A stretch of 9,908 nt of DNA from Deltaproteobacteria bacterium (lineage in GTDB: Bacteria; Desulfobacterota; Binatia; UBA9968; CAXXLF01): assembly GCA_022571535.1 (NCBI GenBank), contig JACZXR010000048.1:1-9908 (forward strand), in the 5' to 3' direction. Positions 6,627 through 9,908 of this stretch are shown piece after piece. The position numbers and the translations under genes were made by a program. Within the stretch, counting starts at the first letter, position 1; each line of letters opens with the position of its first letter. Under the pieces are notes generated by a model. The model saw only the letters and a program-made list of their open reading frames with translations, searched no databases and was not told where the DNA came from.

Positions 6627-7550
6627 ATGAGCCTGACTTTGGTAGTCATGCTTTTATTACTTGGCTGGGCCGATGCCAGTCTCGCCAATGAATGGAGGCC
6701 TCACACGAGCGTCTATTCTTACAGAGTCGAGCCGAGCGGCGCAAAAGCACCTCAGCAGAGCAAGACCGTTATCGGTCGATTTCAGGAGCACAAGGTGAGG
6801 GAAGGGGAGACCTTTCTCGATATTGCACGCCACTATCACCTCGGATACAAAGAGCTTCTCCAGGCTAATCCTGAGGTTGATCCGTGGGTTCCGCCTGTGA
6901 GCCTGAAGATTAAAATCCCCTCTGTTTGGATCCTTCCGCGTGGTTCGCGACAAGGACTTGTCCTCAACATCCCTGAAAGGAGGGTTTATTACTACCTTTC
7001 GGGGTCAAAGGTTATGACGTTTGCCCTGGGAATCGGGAGAGAGGGCCGGGACACGCCACCGGGAAAATATTGGATTGGAGGGAAACGGGTGAATCCCACC
7101 TGGTATGTGCCAATCGAGATCCAGAGAGAAATGGAATTTCCGCGGAAGGTGGTTCCACCTGGACCGGATAATCCGCTTGGCCGCTACTGGATGGGATTGT
7201 CCGCAACTGAGTACGGAATCCATGGAACAAATAATCCCTGGGCAGTAGGGCGCGACGTTACCCGTGGCTGCATTAGGCTATATCCAGAAGACATCGACTT
7301 TCTATTCCCCAGGGTTCCTCCAAAAACCCCGGTGGAAGTAATCTATCAATACACAAAAGTTGGCGAGAGAGATGGTAAGGCTTACTTTCAGGTCTACCGA
7401 ACGAGGGGACGAAATGATCAGGCCTTACTCAATGCGCTCATTCGAGAGATCCGCTCCCTGAATTTGGTCGTGGACTTGCGTCGTGTGAGACAACTTCTGC
7501 GCGAATCCACGGATGGGGAGCTCATCCCCCTTGGCTCGCTAGATATGTGA
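6627..7550 (+). CDS. LysM-containing L,D-transpeptidase (YkuD family)
   Basis: Periplasmic enzyme that makes 3-3 cross-links in peptidoglycan or attaches proteins to it, using a catalytic cysteine. It has a hydrophobic export segment (1-20, ending ADASLA), a LysM peptidoglycan-binding domain (about 54-100, with HKVREGETFLDIA and LLQANPEVD) and a YkuD domain. The catalytic block is GIHGTNNPW with His199, followed by TRGCIRLYPEDI with Cys215 and Arg217. The length of 307 residues is normal. The start is odd: the signal segment lacks the usual positive charges, whereas ATG ATG AGA AAG (6613-6624), preceded by AGGA (6605-6608), would supply them in another frame that hits TGA at 6628-6630. A one-base change there would restore a better N-terminus. 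The ATG at 6627 is the first usable start as the sequence stands. Confidence 0.9.
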   Translation: MSLTLVVMLLLLGWADASLANEWRPHTSVYSYRVEPSGAKAPQQSKTVIGRFQEHKVREGETFLDIARHYHLGYKELLQANPEVDPWVPPVSLKIKIPSVWILPRGSRQGLVLNIPERRVYYYLSGSKVMTFALGIGREGRDTPPGKYWIGGKRVNPTWYVPIEIQREMEFPRKVVPPGPDNPLGRYWMGLSATEYGIHGTNNPWAVGRDVTRGCIRLYPEDIDFLFPRVPPKTPVEVIYQYTKVGERDGKAYFQVYRTRGRNDQALLNALIREIRSLNLVVDLRRVRQLLRESTDGELIPLGSLDM

Positions 7551-7696
7551 GATTTATAAAAGGAGTCTTCTTCCCACCATTTCTGACAGATAGCACAGGG
7601 GTGCTTAATATACATGGCCATGAGCGATAGATTTGCCCAAACGTATGATAGTGATCTATTAGCGGCATCCCGGGCTAGTGCCGTGTAGGAGGGTCT

Positions 7697-8500
7697 ATGA
7701 GAAATCAGTTGAAACTTAAGGTAGTCGTCTGGGCGACAACAGCCGCAATCGCTGCCGTACTTCTGTTATGGCCCAGCTCAAGCCAGGCGGGAGTAGAAGA
7801 AGAGATTGCTAAACTCCGTAAGGAGCTGGCTGAAATCAAGAAAGACATAGCGGAGATTAAAAGTATCCTAATCCTTCAAGGCCGTTCGCGGGCTCGGAGG
7901 CCGTCGAGGGTGACTGCCGAGGTGAGTGTCTCGGGTAAACCGAGCCTTGGACGGGAAGATGCTCCAGTCACGATGGTTGAGTTTTCCGACTACCAATGCC
8001 CATTTTGTAAACGCCATTTCTTAACTGTACTTCCAATCATCAAGAAAGAGTACATAGACACAGGCAAGGTGAGATACGTCTTTCGCGACTTCCCCATTGC
8101 CAGTCTTCACCCCCAGGCGAAGAAGGGTCACGAGGCGGCCTATTGCGCAAGGGAGCAAAACAAGTACTGGGAGATGCACGACACCCTCTTCGAGAACTCG
8201 AAAGATTTCTCTGTACCTGCGCTGAAACGGTATGCGCAGGGAATTGGACTCGATGGTGATAGATTTAATAATTGCCTGCAAAGCAGGAAGTACGCCAGCA
8301 GGATAGAGAAAGAAATAGCCGAGGGCACTAAGGCAGGGGTCCGCGGAACGCCGTCTTTTTTCATTGGCCCAAGCGGATCAGGAGGAAAGATCACCGGTAC
8401 GATAGTGAGAGGGGCTCAGCCTCTAGCCAGGTTTAGGCGGGTCATCGAGAACGTATTAAGAGTTGCCGGCAAGGCCCAAACGTTGAAGCCAACACCTTGA
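7697..8500 (+). CDS. DsbA-family thioredoxin with N-terminal coiled coil
   Basis: Exported thiol-disulfide oxidoreductase of the DsbA/Thioredoxin_4 group, which includes DsbA, DsbC/DsbG-like and BdbD-type oxidases or isomerases. A signal or anchor segment (about 8-31) is followed by a heptad-like helix (33-60, EEEIAKLRKELAEIKKDIAE) that could dimerise the protein. After a basic linker, the catalytic domain starts at about 84, with Cys101-Pro-Phe-Cys104 in FSDYQCPFC and the cis-proline Pro219 in RGTPSFFIG. Two further cysteines, Cys150 and Cys193, could form a structural disulfide. The ATG has a strong AGGAGGG at 7687-7693. The gene is 146 bases downstream of the transpeptidase and seems to be a separate unit. 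A decayed relative lies at 2813-2975. Confidence 0.9.
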   Translation: MRNQLKLKVVVWATTAAIAAVLLLWPSSSQAGVEEEIAKLRKELAEIKKDIAEIKSILILQGRSRARRPSRVTAEVSVSGKPSLGREDAPVTMVEFSDYQCPFCKRHFLTVLPIIKKEYIDTGKVRYVFRDFPIASLHPQAKKGHEAAYCAREQNKYWEMHDTLFENSKDFSVPALKRYAQGIGLDGDRFNNCLQSRKYASRIEKEIAEGTKAGVRGTPSFFIGPSGSGGKITGTIVRGAQPLARFRRVIENVLRVAGKAQTLKPTP

Positions 8501-8606
8501 ATACCCCTCCTTGATCTTCGTTTTTGCCCGAAAGCACTGCACTTTTTGCAATAACGCCCTCCTTCCTGTTGACGCGGCATGGTTCTCTTGATAGGCTTCT
8601 TTCGTG

Positions 8607-8975
8607 ATGCGACGGGGATCAAGGCTAAAGATCATCGTACTGGCTTCGGTTTCTCTCTTTGTCATGGGGTTTTGGTGTAACGCATCTGCTGTCCCCCCTG
8701 ATAGGACGACTTCGGGTTCGGTCCTAGTTAGTTCCCACTCTCTCAGACCCGGGTATATTTGCTCGAAATCATTGTTCTTTAGATCTGGGTTTTCTATTGC
8801 TGTCGCGAAAACAGCTAATCTCTCCAACTCGGGGAATCCAAGGGCTGTTGGTGAATCCTTCGTATTCTCTCCCATCGATAGTCTGCGCATTCAACCTAAT
8901 CCGTTATCTGGTCGGGACCATCCATTCTTTCCAAAAGTTTCACTCCAAATCCTGAATTCTGTTTTCATTCTGTGA
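8607..8975 (+). CDS. Doubtful exported protein of unknown function
   Basis: Family not recognised. The first 28 residues form a textbook signal peptide: MRRGSRLK, a hydrophobic core (IIVLASVSLFVMGFW) and CNASA as a likely cleavage site. The remaining 94 residues are rich in Ser, Asn, Pro and Phe, contain one Cys (in PGYICSK) and show no motif or repeat that I know. A GTG at 8604 is directly upstream in frame, and no convincing ribosome binding site is seen. The minus strand is also open across much of it, so coding status is uncertain. It stands alone after the DsbA-family gene and could be a genuine small exported protein or the head of a broken gene. Confidence 0.35.
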   Translation: MRRGSRLKIIVLASVSLFVMGFWCNASAVPPDRTTSGSVLVSSHSLRPGYICSKSLFFRSGFSIAVAKTANLSNSGNPRAVGESFVFSPIDSLRIQPNPLSGRDHPFFPKVSLQILNSVFIL

Positions 8976-9041
8976 TCCTCACCTAAAAGTCAGTCGTTTC
9001 ACTTAATAGTCGAGCGCCAAGGTTTTTCTGGCGGTTCTCGA

Positions 9042-9059
9042 TTTCCGGCTCTCCGGAAA
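9042..9059. repeat. Short perfect hairpin in intergenic DNA
   Basis: tttccgg (9042-9048) and ccggaaa (9053-9059) pair perfectly around a four-base loop, ctct. The core ccggctctccgg recurs at 143-154 near the other end of the window. Without a clear T run it is a weak terminator candidate for either strand. It lies just before the phospholipase-like remnant. Confidence 0.35.
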
Positions 9060-9074
9060 ACGCGTGCCTTGCTT

Positions 9075-9428
9075 ATGCGTCATGGGCGGGTTCTAAGGCG
9101 CGTGGACGTCGGGAAAGATCTAAGTGAGAAGGGGCTAATGAGTACAGCAAAATGGCGAAGAAGAAACAGAGGTCGTTTTACTGCCTATAAGCCAAACCGG
9201 TTGTTCTATGCGACGTGCGGCAGGGAACTCCACCTGAGGTTCGTTCACGTAAGAGGTGAGTCTTTTTGTTCCGGGATCCATGCAAAAGAGTTTTTCTGGG
9301 ATCTAGATGAATCGTCCGTAAAGTTAGAGCCTGGAAATAGCCTTATAGGTGGATCTAACGGCTATTTCCAGATTGAGGCAGGGAGTGTGGTTTCCAGGGA
9401 AAAGAAAGAAGGACTTGAAGATGTATAA
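9075..9428 (+). pseudogene. Probable remnant of an outer-membrane phospholipase A-like gene
   Basis: The frame is open from ATG at 9075; ATG at 9138 has AAGGGG just before it. Counting from 9138, it shows RGRFTAYKPNRLFYAT (11-26) and FFWDLDESS (52-60). These recall two conserved stretches of the phospholipase A1/PldA family, a YKPNY segment and a YTQKSFWDL-x-ESSPF segment. A neighbouring frame (9280-9294) reads MQKSF and joins to WDLDESS after a two-base shift, giving a closer match than either frame alone. The catalytic HxSNG motif is not intact; only GGSNG (71-75) is present, too close to the previous block. The barrel is otherwise missing. The end overlaps the cupredoxin start and includes a large inverted repeat. 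I infer a decayed gene; it could be an unrelated small ORF. Confidence 0.4.
9331..9371. repeat. Perfect 12-base inverted repeat upstream of the cupredoxin gene
   Basis: ctggaaatagcc (9331-9342) and ggctatttccag (9360-9371) are exact reverse complements around a 17-base loop. In RNA this would be a strong stem-loop ending 50 bases before the cupredoxin ATG. There is no T run after it, so it is not a standard intrinsic terminator. It could be a leader structure, a protein-binding operator or a leftover of the decayed gene it lies in. Confidence 0.6.
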
Positions 9429-9825
9429 GTTTTTTAAAATCTCTCTGGTCTTCCTTTTTGTCGGATTAGTTTCAGATTCTCGGCCTGCCGCGGCTTTCTT
9501 CCACAGCCGGGAGCCGATTGTAGAAGTGGTCCTGACAGTATCCGAGTTTTATTTCAATCCCAGCAGGGTCACGGTTCCAGTAGGAAAGGTTAAGTTCACC
9601 ATAATGAATGTAGGGAACTATTCTCATGGACTGGCCTTTGGCGGGGGCGGAATCTCCCAGAGGATTAGCCGGATTAACCCCGCCCGGAGTGCTACACTGA
9701 CGGTCCGCTTTGCGGAGTCGGGCGAGGTGATCTTTTACTGCCCGCTCAAAGGCCACCGAAAGCGAGGGCAAGAAGGGATAGCTTTTGTCACCTCTGCGGA
9801 GGGGTCCGAGGGAAAGGGAAGCTAA
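9421..9825 (+). CDS. Small exported cupredoxin with Gln at the axial-ligand position
   Basis: Predicted type I copper protein, a periplasmic electron carrier or copper-binding protein. The 134-residue product has a signal peptide (1-25, ending RPAAA) and a plastocyanin-like beta domain. Copper ligands appear as His69 in NVGNYSHGL, Cys107 and His112 in YCPLKGHRKRGQEG. The residue at the usual Met place, five after the His, is Gln117. This Cys-x4-His-x4-Gln order recalls the Gln ligand of plant stellacyanin. I chose the ATG at 9421, which has AAGGA at 9409-9413 seven bases upstream and opens directly on the signal peptide; the frame is open further upstream but without signal-peptide character. 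The next gene begins 45 bases downstream, probably in the same transcript. Confidence 0.8.
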   Translation: MYKFFKISLVFLFVGLVSDSRPAAAFFHSREPIVEVVLTVSEFYFNPSRVTVPVGKVKFTIMNVGNYSHGLAFGGGGISQRISRINPARSATLTVRFAESGEVIFYCPLKGHRKRGQEGIAFVTSAEGSEGKGS

Positions 9826-9870
9826 AGGTTAAGGGGGGGCTCGAAGGCGGCGTTCACAGAGGGGTAAGTC

Positions 9871-9908
9871 ATGGCAAGGTATAAAATGCTGGCGATTCTC
9901 ATTGTTGT
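9871..9908 (+). CDS. Start of an exported protein, cut by the window edge
   Basis: ATG at 9871 follows GAGGGG (9859-9864) at a good distance of six bases and begins MARYKMLAILIV, which looks like the head of a signal peptide or membrane helix. Only 12 full codons are visible, so no family can be named. Its closeness to the cupredoxin gene suggests co-transcription and perhaps a related copper or redox role. Confidence 0.5.
   Translation, partial: MARYKMLAILIV

Noticed and set aside
7614..7688. Tiny 24-residue open frame before the DsbA-family gene, a possible leader peptide
   Set aside because: No ribosome binding site, no regulatory codon run and no attenuator-like hairpin next to it.
8456..8890. 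Minus-strand open frame of 144 codons
   Set aside because: It overlaps the end of the clear DsbA-family gene and an ORF with a strong signal peptide, and has no family features.

Overview
The window looks like chromosomal DNA of a diderm (Gram-negative-type) bacterium of moderate GC content. It has a c-type cytochrome with a lipobox, a YceI-family protein, an L,D-transpeptidase, several exported thioredoxin-fold proteins, a cupredoxin and a likely outer-membrane phospholipase remnant. GTG starts are common. No single gene fixes the lineage. The style recalls uncultured groups such as Methylomirabilota/Rokubacteria, Nitrospirota or Desulfobacterota, but that is only an impression. I see no tRNA, rRNA, CRISPR array, transposase or phage gene.

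Layout: 1-271 has no recognisable gene. A small mono-haem cytochrome c lipoprotein (272-784) is followed on the same strand by a YraQ/ArsP_1-like permease (876-1913), whose middle appears to be read out of frame between two compensating indels. A YceI-family gene lies on the minus strand (1987-2580), with an inverted pair of REP-like repeats at its 5' side (2591-2700). Next come a decayed DsbA-type gene (2813-2975), an intact TlpA-like thioredoxin with a C-terminal membrane anchor (3016-3732) and a DUF457/YdjM-type membrane hydrolase (3912-4850). The stretch 4851-5677 is gene-poor and holds a minus-strand YceI remnant and one doubtful exported ORF.

The second half contains an Lgt-like/TlpA fusion (5678-6559), a LysM-L,D-transpeptidase (6627-7550) and an intact DsbA-family thioredoxin (7697-8500). 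It then has a second gene-poor stretch (8501-9420) with an unassigned signal-peptide ORF and a broken phospholipase A-like sequence. A small cupredoxin with Gln in place of the axial Met (9421-9825) and the first codons of another exported protein (9871 to the edge) close the window.

Almost every recognisable product acts in or on the cell envelope. Three intact thioredoxin-fold proteins plus one remnant, a cytochrome c and a cupredoxin suggest extracytoplasmic thiol, haem and copper redox work. The genes are loosely spaced, with gaps and debris rather than tight operons, so they may be co-located without forming one system. The most notable signals are gene decay and recombination: compensated frameshifts, three gene remnants (two of them relatives of intact genes here) and a REP-like pair. 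I do not see convincing evidence for a complete new defence or mobile system.
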